Shown here: piece by piece, positions 16,230 through 22,251 of the stretch | How the letters are laid out: each line of letters starts with the position of its first letter | Position numbering within the stretch: position 1 is the stretch's first letter | NCBI RefSeq assembly: GCF_000372465.1 | Contig: NZ_AQUZ01000012.1 | Location: 355-64,354, forward strand | Origin: Kribbella catacumbae DSM 19601 | GTDB taxonomy: Bacteria > Actinomycetota > Actinomycetes > Propionibacteriales > Kribbellaceae | Length of the DNA: 64,000 nucleotides | Direction of reading: 5' to 3' | The notes under the pieces: model-generated | Database searches by the model: none | Told to the model about the DNA's origin: nothing | Seen by the model: only the letters and a program-made list of their open reading frames with translations | Position numbers and translations under genes: made by a program

Positions 16230-16870
16230 CGAACTACATCGAGCCGCTGGCCCAGGAGTCGACGCCGAGCATCATCGCCGACAAACTGCGCAAGGCCATC
16301 GGCCACGGGGAACTCAAGCCCGGCATGCAACTCGGCGAGGCCGACCTGGCCCGCAAGCTCGGCGTCAGCCGCGGTCCGCTGCGGGAAGGAATGCAGCGGC
16401 TGACCCAGGAAGGCCTGCTGATCGCGATCCGCAACCGCGGCCTGTTCGTGGTCGACATGACCCCCGACGACGTCCGCGACATGTACCTCGCCCGCGAGGC
16501 GATCGAGCGCGCGGCGGCCCGCAAGATCCTGGCCGGCGACCACGCGCCCGCGGGCGACGCCCTGCTCACGGTGGTCGCCCAGATGGCCAAGGCGACCGGC
16601 CCCGCCGAGGTGAGCGAGGCCGACATCGCCTTCCACGAACGCCTGGTGGAACTGGCCGCCAGCCCCCGCCTGTCCCGCATGCACCAGACGGTCATCACCG
16701 AAACCCGGATGTGCATCCACGCCCTGGAGGAGACCTACTCCGCTTCCGAAGTACGGGTCGAAGAGCACCGGGCCCTCGCCGAAGCGATCAAGTCCGGCGA
16801 TCCAACCCTGGTCGACCAGCTCCTCACCGCCCACATGGACGACGCCATCGCCCGCCTGACCACGCGCTGA
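16226..16870 (+). CDS. GntR-family transcriptional regulator, FadR subfamily (FCD domain)
   Basis: The 214-residue protein has an N-terminal winged helix (residues 14-80, with ADLARKLGVSRGPLREGMQRL as the HTH) and a C-terminal FCD domain. The FCD metal-site residues are visible: Asp and His in EADIAFHERLVE, His in RVEEHRALAEA and His in LLTAHMDDA, so a carboxylate effector coordinated to a metal is likely. FadR-type dimers bind short palindromes such as the five TTGTCGACAA-like sites in this window, one of which (15456) precedes its own operon. It is thus the best candidate repressor of the 4-24 kb regulon. The start is GTG overlapping the upstream stop; the much longer frame from 15719 is spurious. 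Confidence 0.9.
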   Translation: MTNYIEPLAQESTPSIIADKLRKAIGHGELKPGMQLGEADLARKLGVSRGPLREGMQRLTQEGLLIAIRNRGLFVVDMTPDDVRDMYLAREAIERAAARKILAGDHAPAGDALLTVVAQMAKATGPAEVSEADIAFHERLVELAASPRLSRMHQTVITETRMCIHALEETYSASEVRVEEHRALAEAIKSGDPTLVDQLLTAHMDDAIARLTTR

Positions 16871-16872
16871 CT

Positions 16873-16972
16873 GTCCCGACCGACAGGACATAGTCGCGCC
16901 CGCGTCGGAGGCTCACGCTCAGCGGCGGCCCGGAGTACGGGCGAAACCGCACTATGTCCTGTCGGTCGGGAC
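16873..16972. repeat. perfect 22-bp inverted repeat between convergent genes
   Basis: Arms 16873-16894 and 16951-16972 are exactly complementary over 22 bp and enclose 56 nt. The left arm follows the GntR stop directly; the right arm lies inside the 3' end of the convergent VOC gene and encodes its last residues (PVPTDRT). It may be a bidirectional terminator or a small palindromic repeat that has supplied a stop codon. Confidence 0.75.
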
Positions 16973-17401
16973 GGGGTTCGGCGCGAAGAGTTCCAGTTGG
17001 ATGTTGTCCTGGTCGCGGAAGACGAGGACCGAGGCGTACGGCTCGTCGGCGATGGGTGACTGAGTCAACGGCTTGTCGGCCTCGTCCGCGCGTACTACGC
17101 CGTGGGCCTCGAGGTGGTCCTGCCACTGCTCGAGGTCGGCGCGACTGCCGACGGTGAAGCCGGCGTGATCGAGTCCGGTCGTCGTCTCGGCGCTGAGCCG
17201 CCCGTCGTTGGTGTCATGCCGGTGCAGGGCGATCATCAGCCGATGATCCGCGTCAGCGAGGATCCGGCCGACGCCGCCCTTGTGCGGGATGTCCATCACC
17301 GGATGGACGTCGAAGACCTCCCCGTACCACGTGACGCTGGCCTCCAGATCGGTCACGGTGAGCGCCAGGTGGTGGAGCGTGGGCTGGGTGACTGTGGACA
17401 T
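16952..17401 (-). CDS. VOC (glyoxalase/bleomycin-resistance-like) family protein
   Basis: The 149-residue protein is a typical small VOC protein: HHLALTVTDLEASVTWYGEVF, then RLMIALHRHD, GLDHAGFTVGSRADLEQW and YASVLVFRDQDNIQLELF, with possible metal ligands H11, H62 and E135. Such proteins isomerise, cleave or bind small electrophiles or antibiotics. It lies 12 bp downstream of the TetR gene on the same strand, with GAAGGGGG before the ATG, so the pair is one operon and the VOC protein is probably the response gene. Its C-terminal tail is encoded by one arm of the 22-bp inverted repeat. Substrate unknown. Confidence 0.85.
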   Translation of the reverse strand: MSTVTQPTLHHLALTVTDLEASVTWYGEVFDVHPVMDIPHKGGVGRILADADHRLMIALHRHDTNDGRLSAETTTGLDHAGFTVGSRADLEQWQDHLEAHGVVRADEADKPLTQSPIADEPYASVLVFRDQDNIQLELFAPNPVPTDRT

Positions 17402-17413
17402 GATGTGCCCCCT

Positions 17414-18013
17414 TCAGGGACTGGTTTCCCCGCTCGCGTAGCGAGCGAGGAACATCTGCGTCACGTCGTCGACGAGCCGGGTCCACCGGTCGCCACCAGG
17501 CTCGTTGGAGACCTGCTGATCGACCAGACCGGTCGTGATGGCGGTCCAGATGTCGAGGTGCCGCTGATCGTGCACGCCGTTGCGTGCGAGGAGCTCGCGG
17601 GTAACCTCCAAGGCACCCACGGCGAGCTCATAGGACTCCGGCGACGGCGTGAAGCCGGGCACGGACCGCTGGAAGAGCAACTGGTAGCGCGGTACGTCAT
17701 CGACACAGAACCGCACGAAGGCCTCAGCCTCGGTCAGCAGGTCCTTGCCCGGATCGTCCGTCACCGGCAACCCGGCCTTCAGGTCCACAAAGGCTTGCGC
17801 GGCCTCGGCGAACATGGCATCGAAGATCGCGTTCTTCGACTCGAAGTACGCATAGACGGTCGGCGTCGTGATCCCAGCCCGGCGAGCAAGCTCCCGCAGC
17901 GACAACGCCGCCAGCCCATCCTCCCGAACCAACCCCCACGCAGCCGCCAGCACCGAAGCCCGAGCCCCCTCCCGCCGAGCTTCCCGCCACCCCCCAGCGC
18001 CCTTCTTTAACAT
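17414..18013 (-). CDS. TetR-family transcriptional regulator
   Basis: The 199-residue protein has a TetR HTH at about residues 15-60 (LSLRELARRAGITTPTVYAYFESKNAIFDAM) and a helical ligand-binding C-terminal domain with TetR_C_33-like features. The start at ATG 18013 is preferred over TTG 18040 because a TTGACA (18045-18050, reverse) and AATAAT box lie between them. It heads a two-gene operon with the VOC gene and probably represses it. The left inverted repeat of the toxin-antitoxin segment begins 45 bp upstream, close to its promoter. Effector unknown. Confidence 0.87.
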   Translation of the reverse strand: MLKKGAGGWREARREGARASVLAAAWGLVREDGLAALSLRELARRAGITTPTVYAYFESKNAIFDAMFAEAAQAFVDLKAGLPVTDDPGKDLLTEAEAFVRFCVDDVPRYQLLFQRSVPGFTPSPESYELAVGALEVTRELLARNGVHDQRHLDIWTAITTGLVDQQVSNEPGGDRWTRLVDDVTQMFLARYASGETSP

Positions 18014-18057
18014 AGTCAGTATTATTTGCACGCTGTACAAATCTTGTCAATAGATCA

Positions 18058-18110
18058 GTCCCCCCACCCGTACTCATCTCGCGGGCCGGCGTCTTGAGCC
18101 CACCCGAACC
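18058..18110 (-). repeat. left inverted repeat (L1) bounding the YefM-YoeB segment
   Basis: Read on the reverse strand, this segment matches 19159-19211 over about 50 bp with few mismatches; both contain GTTCGGGTGGGCTCAA at one end and ACGGGTGGGGGG at the other. The two copies are in opposite orientation and enclose a 1.15-kb stretch with the toxin-antitoxin genes. Confidence 0.65.
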
Positions 18111-18170
18111 ACTGAGCCTGCTGCGCGCCCGACCAAGCAACTCGCGACACCTGGTCCGGCGAAGGTGTTG

Positions 18171-18219
18171 CCCCACCCGTGCTCGCGTCCCGCGCCAACG
18201 CGTCGAGCCCACCCGAGCC
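18171..18219 (-). repeat. internal copy (L2) of the flanking repeat
   Basis: A second, diverged copy of the same unit lies about 60 bp inside L1 in the same orientation, sharing CTCGGGTGGGCTCGA and ACGGGTGGGG when read on the reverse strand. The rest of the 433-bp gap between the TetR and antitoxin genes shows no gene. Confidence 0.55.
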
Positions 18220-18400
18220 CCTGGCGACATACCGCTACCCGTGCCTGACCCGCAGCGGAAGGTATGGCTGGTGAGTTGCGCCGCGGCAAATCCCGGGGCC
18301 ACGCGGTTAGGACAAACGTGCTGGCCACGGTCATCAGTGGTTGCCGGGGCCTGTGGGCGCGCCGCCACCCCAGCTCGGGCGGTGAACCTCCTCCCATCTA

Positions 18401-18422
18401 GTGGTACCATTTTTGGTACCAC
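18401..18422. promoter_or_regulatory. palindromic operator of the toxin-antitoxin operon
   Basis: GTGGTACCA and TGGTACCAC form perfect 9-bp arms around TTTT, 25 bp before the antitoxin start. YefM/Phd antitoxins repress their own operons by binding such palindromes, so this is the expected autoregulatory site. Confidence 0.7.
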
Positions 18423-18446
18423 CACGCGGCAAGGGGAGCGAACTCC

Positions 18447-18689
18447 ATGGCGATCAATGCATCCACAGCACGGCGGGATCTGTTCCCGCTGATTGAGCAA
18501 GTCAACGACGACCACACACCGATTGAAATCACGTCGAAGGCAGGCAGTGCGGTGCTCGTATCGCTGGCCGACTACACCGCCTTGGAGGAGACGGCGTACC
18601 TTCTGCGGTCGCCCGCGAACGCGCGGCGGCTACTGGAAAGCCTGAACCAGGCCAAGGCGGGCGAACGAGACGAACACCCGCTGTCGTGA
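18447..18689 (+). CDS. yefM: YefM/Phd-family antitoxin
   Basis: The 80-residue protein begins MAINASTARRDLFPLIEQVN, the typical Phd/YefM DNA-binding N-terminus, followed by PIEITSKAGSAVLVSLADYTALEETAYLL; the charged tail (AKAGERDEHPLS) is the toxin-wrapping region. It neutralises the YoeB toxin encoded next and represses the operon through the palindrome at 18401-18422. A GGGGAG lies 8 nt before the ATG. The stop overlaps the toxin start (GTGA). The module lies between inverted repeats and within a gap of the catabolic regulon, which suggests acquisition by transfer. Confidence 0.92.
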   Translation: MAINASTARRDLFPLIEQVNDDHTPIEITSKAGSAVLVSLADYTALEETAYLLRSPANARRLLESLNQAKAGERDEHPLS

Positions 18690-18946
18690 GGCTCGTATTC
18701 ACCCCCAATGCGTGGGAGGACTACACCTACTGGCAAACCACCGACCGAGCACAGGTCAAGCGGATCAACCGCCTGATCGAAGACGCTCTGCGGGACCCAC
18801 AGAAGGGCATCGGGAAACCCGAACCGTTGAAGCACGTGCTTCAGGGTGCGTGGTCCCGGCGGATCGACCAGGAGCACCGGCTTGTGTACCTGGTCGACGG
18901 TGACGACCTGGTCGTGCTCCAGGCCCGATTCCACTACGGGAAGTAG
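18686..18946 (+). CDS. yoeB: YoeB-family mRNA interferase toxin
   Basis: The 86-residue protein is a full-length Txe/YoeB toxin: RLVFTPNAWEDYTYWQTTDRAQVKRINRLI, GIGKPEPLKHVLQGAWSRRID, then EHRLVYLV and the C-terminal ARFHYGK. The catalytic set of YoeB (a Glu, the Arg of EHRLVY and the terminal His-Tyr) is present, so the toxin should be active in ribosome-dependent mRNA cleavage. The GTG start overlaps the antitoxin stop, ensuring coupled synthesis. A strong terminator hairpin follows 19 bp after the stop. Confidence 0.93.
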   Translation: MRLVFTPNAWEDYTYWQTTDRAQVKRINRLIEDALRDPQKGIGKPEPLKHVLQGAWSRRIDQEHRLVYLVDGDDLVVLQARFHYGK

Positions 18947-18965
18947 ACCCAACCACCGCAGTACG

Positions 18966-18998
18966 GCGGCCCCCGATCCCTCGAAGAACGGGGGCCGC
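18966..18998 (+). terminator. terminator hairpin after the toxin-antitoxin operon
   Basis: GCGGCCCCCG (18966-18975) and CGGGGGCCGC (18989-18998) form a perfect 10-bp stem with a 13-nt loop. No T-tract follows, as is common in high-GC actinobacteria. Confidence 0.65.
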
Positions 18999-19014
18999 TG
19001 GCCACCCGTGCGAC

Positions 19015-19039
19015 GCATGTTCGAATCCTGCCAGGGGCA
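19015..19039 (+). other. tRNA 3'-end fragment (T-arm plus acceptor strand), possible attachment-site remnant
   Basis: GTTCGAATCC (19019-19028) is a canonical T-loop with C/G flanks, followed by TGCCAGGGGCA, which reads as the 3' acceptor strand and discriminator base. The T-stem has one mismatch, and no matching 5' acceptor, D-arm or anticodon arm occurs upstream, so this is not a full tRNA. Integrative elements leave such 3' fragments at their attachment sites. Confidence 0.5.
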
Positions 19040-19049
19040 GCTCAAAATA

Positions 19050-19109
19050 GGTCCGGGCGAGCTCAACGGCCGACACGGACCACGAGCACTGGTGGGCAAC
19101 ACGTCCGCC
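19050..19109 (+). repeat. internal copy (R1) of the flanking repeat
   Basis: This diverged copy shares GAGCTCAAC, CACGAGCAC and GGTGGGCAACACGTCCGCC with the other copies, in forward orientation. Together with R2 it mirrors the L1-L2 pair on the other side of the toxin-antitoxin genes. Confidence 0.5.
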
Positions 19110-19158
19110 CGTGCGGCGCGACGCGAATTGGCTATCGCATGCGCGTTACACCGGCAGA

Positions 19159-19211
19159 GGTTCGGGTGGGCTCAACGCGCCGGCCCGGAACACGAGCACG
19201 GGTGGGGGGAC
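19159..19211 (+). repeat. right inverted repeat (R2) bounding the YefM-YoeB segment
   Basis: This is the forward-orientation partner of 18058-18110. It ends 13 bp before the gabD stop codon, so the repeat-bounded segment sits exactly between the TetR promoter and the end of gabD. Confidence 0.65.
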
Positions 19212-19224
19212 ACGTCTGCGCGGA

Positions 19225-20706
19225 TCAGTTGCTTCCGAGGGCGATGCCGATGTACTTCGTTTCGAGAAACTCGTCGATGCCTACGGTGCCGCCTTCGCGG
19301 CCCAGGCCGGATTGTTTTACGCCGCCGAAGGGGGCGGCGGTATTGGAGACGATGCCCTGATTTAGGCCTACCATGCCGGTTTCGATGGACTCGGCGACGC
19401 GGAGGGCGCGGCGTAGGTCGTTGGTGTAGACGTAGGCGACCAGGCCGTACTCCGTGTCGTTGGCGGCGGCAACCACTTCGGACTCGGTACGGAACGGGGT
19501 CAACGGAGCGACCGGGCCGAAGATTTCCTGGTCGGCCATCTTTGCGTCGCGGGGGACGCCGGTGAGGACCGTCGGTGGGTAGAAGTAGCCGTTGCCCGCG
19601 GCAACCTCTCCCCCGGTGAGCACGGTGGCGCCGCGAGTCACCGCGTCGGCGACCAAGGACTGCACCTTCGACAGGCCGGCCTCGTCGATCAGTGGGCCGA
19701 CCTGTACGCCGGCGCGGGTGCCGCGGCCGACCGTGAGGGCGGACATCTTCGAAGCCAGCCGGTCGCCGAACTCGCCGATCACGGACTCGTGCACGAAGAG
19801 CCGGTTGGCCGCCGTACAGGCTTCGCCCATGTTGCGCATCTTCGCGGCGATCGCGCCGTCGACGGCCTCGTCGAGGTTCGCGTCCTCGAAGACGATGAAG
19901 GGGGCGTTGCCGCCGAGCTCGAGCGAAGTACGCAGTACCTTCTCGGCGCACTGCTCCAGCAGCACCTTGCCGACGCGGGTCGAGCCGGTGAAGGACAGTT
20001 TGCGCGCCAGGCCTGAGCGGATCAGCGGCTCCATCACGCCGCCCGCGTCCATCGCCGTGACGCAGTTGACCACGCCGTCCGGTACGCCGGCCTCGGCCAG
20101 GATCTCCATCAGGGCGAGCATCGACAGAGGTGTCTGGTGGGCGGGCTTGATCACACTCGTACACCCGGCCGCCAGCGCGGGACCGAGCTTGCGGGTCCCC
20201 ATCGCCATCGGGAAGTTCCAGGGCGTGATCAGCAGGCACGGCCCGACCGGCTGGCGGGTGATCAGGAAGCGCGCGTTCCCGGCGGGAGCGGTCTGGTAGC
20301 CGCCGTCGATCCGGACCGCCTCGGCCGCGAAGTGCCGGAAGAACTCAGCCGCATAAGCGATCTCACCCCGAGCCTCGGCCAGCGGTTTGCCCATCTCCAG
20401 CGTCATCAGGAGCGCCAGGTCGTCGACCCGCTCGTGCAGCAGTTCGAAAGCGCCCATCAGTACGTCGGCACGCTGCCGCGGCGCGGTCGCCGCCCAACCG
20501 GCCTGCGCGGAGACGGCCGCGTCGAGCGCGGCTCTGCCATCCGCGGGCGTGGCGTCCGCCACCGAGCACAACGCCTCCCCGGTCGAAGGGTCCACGACCT
20601 CGAACGTCCCGCCGCCCGTCGCCTCGACCCACTGGCCGCCGACGAACAGCCGCTTCTGGACGGCGGCCACCACCTTCGCCTCCGCCGACTTGTCGACCTC
20701 GGTCAT
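19225..20706 (-). CDS. gabD: NAD(P)-dependent succinate-semialdehyde-type aldehyde dehydrogenase
   Basis: The 493-residue protein is a standard aldehyde dehydrogenase of the GabD group. Visible are N164 (TPWNFP), the coenzyme loop FTGSTRVGKVL, E263 in SLELGG and the nucleophile C297 in GEACTAANR. Such enzymes oxidise succinate semialdehyde; in ectoine clusters a homologue (DoeC/Ssd) oxidises aspartate semialdehyde. The ATG has GGAGG 5-6 nt upstream. It is divergent from the class III aminotransferase and shares the operator at 20751-20764, so transaminase and dehydrogenase are co-regulated, as expected for an amine-to-semialdehyde-to-acid sequence. Confidence 0.9.
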   Translation of the reverse strand: MTEVDKSAEAKVVAAVQKRLFVGGQWVEATGGGTFEVVDPSTGEALCSVADATPADGRAALDAAVSAQAGWAATAPRQRADVLMGAFELLHERVDDLALLMTLEMGKPLAEARGEIAYAAEFFRHFAAEAVRIDGGYQTAPAGNARFLITRQPVGPCLLITPWNFPMAMGTRKLGPALAAGCTSVIKPAHQTPLSMLALMEILAEAGVPDGVVNCVTAMDAGGVMEPLIRSGLARKLSFTGSTRVGKVLLEQCAEKVLRTSLELGGNAPFIVFEDANLDEAVDGAIAAKMRNMGEACTAANRLFVHESVIGEFGDRLASKMSALTVGRGTRAGVQVGPLIDEAGLSKVQSLVADAVTRGATVLTGGEVAAGNGYFYPPTVLTGVPRDAKMADQEIFGPVAPLTPFRTESEVVAAANDTEYGLVAYVYTNDLRRALRVAESIETGMVGLNQGIVSNTAAPFGGVKQSGLGREGGTVGIDEFLETKYIGIALGSN

Positions 20707-20722
20707 CGCGTCCTCCAGCCCG

Positions 20723-20750
20723 TTGACAGTCCACTCACCTGAGATACGCT
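20723..20750 (+). promoter_or_regulatory. promoter of the class III aminotransferase gene
   Basis: A consensus TTGACA (20723-20728) is separated by 16 bp from TACGCT (20745-20750). The operator palindrome begins at the very next base, covering the expected transcription start. Confidence 0.75.
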
Positions 20751-20764
20751 GATTGTCGACAATC
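20751..20764. promoter_or_regulatory. regulon operator copy D (perfect GATTGTCGACAATC)
   Basis: This is the best copy: a perfect 14-bp palindrome immediately after the minus-10 box of the aminotransferase promoter and 45 bp upstream of the divergent gabD start. It defines the consensus for the other four sites. Confidence 0.78.
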
Positions 20765-20791
20765 TACCAGCATCGAGGCAAGGGGTGGCCC

Positions 20792-22045
20792 GTGGCCGAG
20801 CTCTCGCAGATCCTGAAGCAGGCGACCGGAGTGGTCGCCGCCCGTGGTGAAGGGGTGCTGCTGTTCGACGAGCAGGATCGCCGCTACCTCGACTTCACGG
20901 CGGGCATCGGCGTGACCAGTACCGGGCACTGTCACCCGCGAGTGGTCGAGGCGGCGCAACGCCAGGTCGGCACGCTCATCCACGCGCAGTACACGACAGT
21001 CATGCACCGACCGCTCCTGACGCTGGTGGACCGGCTCGGCGAGGTCCTCCCCCAAGGGCTCGACCGGATGTTCTTCGCGAACTCCGGCAGCGAGGCGATC
21101 GAGGCGGCACTCCGCCTCAGCCGGCAGGCGACCGGTCGGCCGAACGTGATCGTCTTCCACGGCGGGTTCCACGGGCGGACCGTGGCCGCGGGCTCGATGA
21201 CGACGTCCGGGACCAAGTTCCGCTCCGGCTTCAGCCCGCTGATGGCCGGCGTCTACGTCTCGCCGTTCCCGGACCCCGGGCACTTCGGCTGGCCGGTCGA
21301 GCAGGCGACCGACTTCGCTCTCGCCCAGCTCGACTACGTGCTCCAGACCCTCAGCGCTCCGGCCGACACCGCAGCCTTCTTCGTCGAGCCCGTGCTCGGC
21401 GAGGGTGGTTACGTCCCCGCCAACGAGCGCTTCCTCGCCGGACTGCGAGAGCGAGCCGACGCCCACGGGGTCCTGCTCGTGGTGGACGAAGTGCAGACCG
21501 GCTTCGGGCGGACCGGCAAGTTCTGGGGCGGCGACCACTTCAACGCCCGGCCCGACATCCTCGTCACCGCGAAGGGACTCGCCTCGGGCTTCCCGCTCTC
21601 GGGGATCGCCGCGTCGTCGGCCCTGATGGAGAAGGCCTGGCCGGGTTCGCAGGGCGGCACGTACGGCGCCAACGCAGTTGCTTGCGCGGCCGCGATTGCA
21701 ACGCTCGACGTGATCCAGGACGAGCACCTGGTGGAGAACTCCGCGGAGCGTGGCGACCAACTGAAGCAGGCGCTTCAACTGGTCGCCAACAAGCACGAGC
21801 AGATCACCGACGTACGCGGCCTGGGGCTGATGATCGGCAACGAGTTCCGCGACGCCGACGGCAAGCCGGATCCCGTCACCGCCGCCGCGGCACAGCAGGA
21901 GGCCGCCCGGCGCGGACTCCTCCTGCTCACCTGCGGCGCCTGGGGTCAGGTCGTCCGCTTCATCCCTGCCCTGGTGGTGAACTCCGACGAGATCGACGAG
22001 GCCGCCGGCCTCTGGTCGGACGCGGTCGCAGCCGTCACGGGTTGA
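20792..22045 (+). CDS. class III aminotransferase (4-aminobutyrate / diaminobutyrate type)
   Basis: The 417-residue protein is a fold-type I omega-transaminase: FFANSGSEAIEAALRLSR, VVDEVQTGFGRTGKFW (PLP-binding D232) and the Schiff-base lysine K261 in VTAKGLASGFPLSG. Such enzymes convert 4-aminobutyrate, ornithine or diaminobutyrate to semialdehydes. Pairing with the divergent aldehyde dehydrogenase fits GABA or, by analogy with DoeD/Atf of ectoine clusters, diaminobutyrate. I chose GTG 20792 (AAGGGG upstream) because the longer frame starts inside the operator. Its stop overlaps a TTG that could begin a small GyrI-like gene. Confidence 0.9.
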   Translation: MAELSQILKQATGVVAARGEGVLLFDEQDRRYLDFTAGIGVTSTGHCHPRVVEAAQRQVGTLIHAQYTTVMHRPLLTLVDRLGEVLPQGLDRMFFANSGSEAIEAALRLSRQATGRPNVIVFHGGFHGRTVAAGSMTTSGTKFRSGFSPLMAGVYVSPFPDPGHFGWPVEQATDFALAQLDYVLQTLSAPADTAAFFVEPVLGEGGYVPANERFLAGLRERADAHGVLLVVDEVQTGFGRTGKFWGGDHFNARPDILVTAKGLASGFPLSGIAASSALMEKAWPGSQGGTYGANAVACAAAIATLDVIQDEHLVENSAERGDQLKQALQLVANKHEQITDVRGLGLMIGNEFRDADGKPDPVTAAAAQQEAARRGLLLLTCGAWGQVVRFIPALVVNSDEIDEAAGLWSDAVAAVTG

Positions 22046-22251
22046 GCTTGCTGGATCTGCCGGCCACGCGGGCCGCGACCCTTGTCCACCGCGGACGGAT
22101 CGACGAAGTACTGCCCGCCTGGCAGGCCTTGGCCCGCTGGGTCGACGACAACGGTCATCGCTCCAGCGGGCCGGCTCGCGAGCTCTATCTGGACTGCCCA
22201 GACGATCCAGCTGCGTGGGTCACTGAGCTACAGGAACCCCTTAAGTCTTAG
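22042..22251 (+). CDS. short GyrI-like (effector-binding) domain fragment
   Basis: The frame downstream of the aminotransferase encodes about 69 residues ending ARELYLDCPDDPAAWVTELQEPL, which resembles the C-terminal end of GyrI-like/MerR effector-binding domains (normally about 150 residues). Only the last half of such a domain is present. A TTG at 22042 overlaps the aminotransferase stop (TTGA), allowing coupled translation; no Shine-Dalgarno of its own is clear. The 3' end overlaps the convergent transporter stop by 11 bp. It may be a remnant of a lost regulator or a small ligand-binding protein. Confidence 0.5.
   Translation: MSLLDLPATRAATLVHRGRIDEVLPAWQALARWVDDNGHRSSGPARELYLDCPDDPAAWVTELQEPLKS

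Noticed and set aside
18074-18397. Reverse 107-residue ORF and similar frames around the toxin-antitoxin module
   Set aside because: Their recurring peptides (GWARRVGA, HEHGWGNT) are translations of the inverted repeat in several frames, not proteins.
18966-19040. Complete tRNA gene ending at the T-arm
   Set aside because: No 5' acceptor strand, D-arm or anticodon arm pairs; the upstream stem is the toxin-antitoxin terminator.
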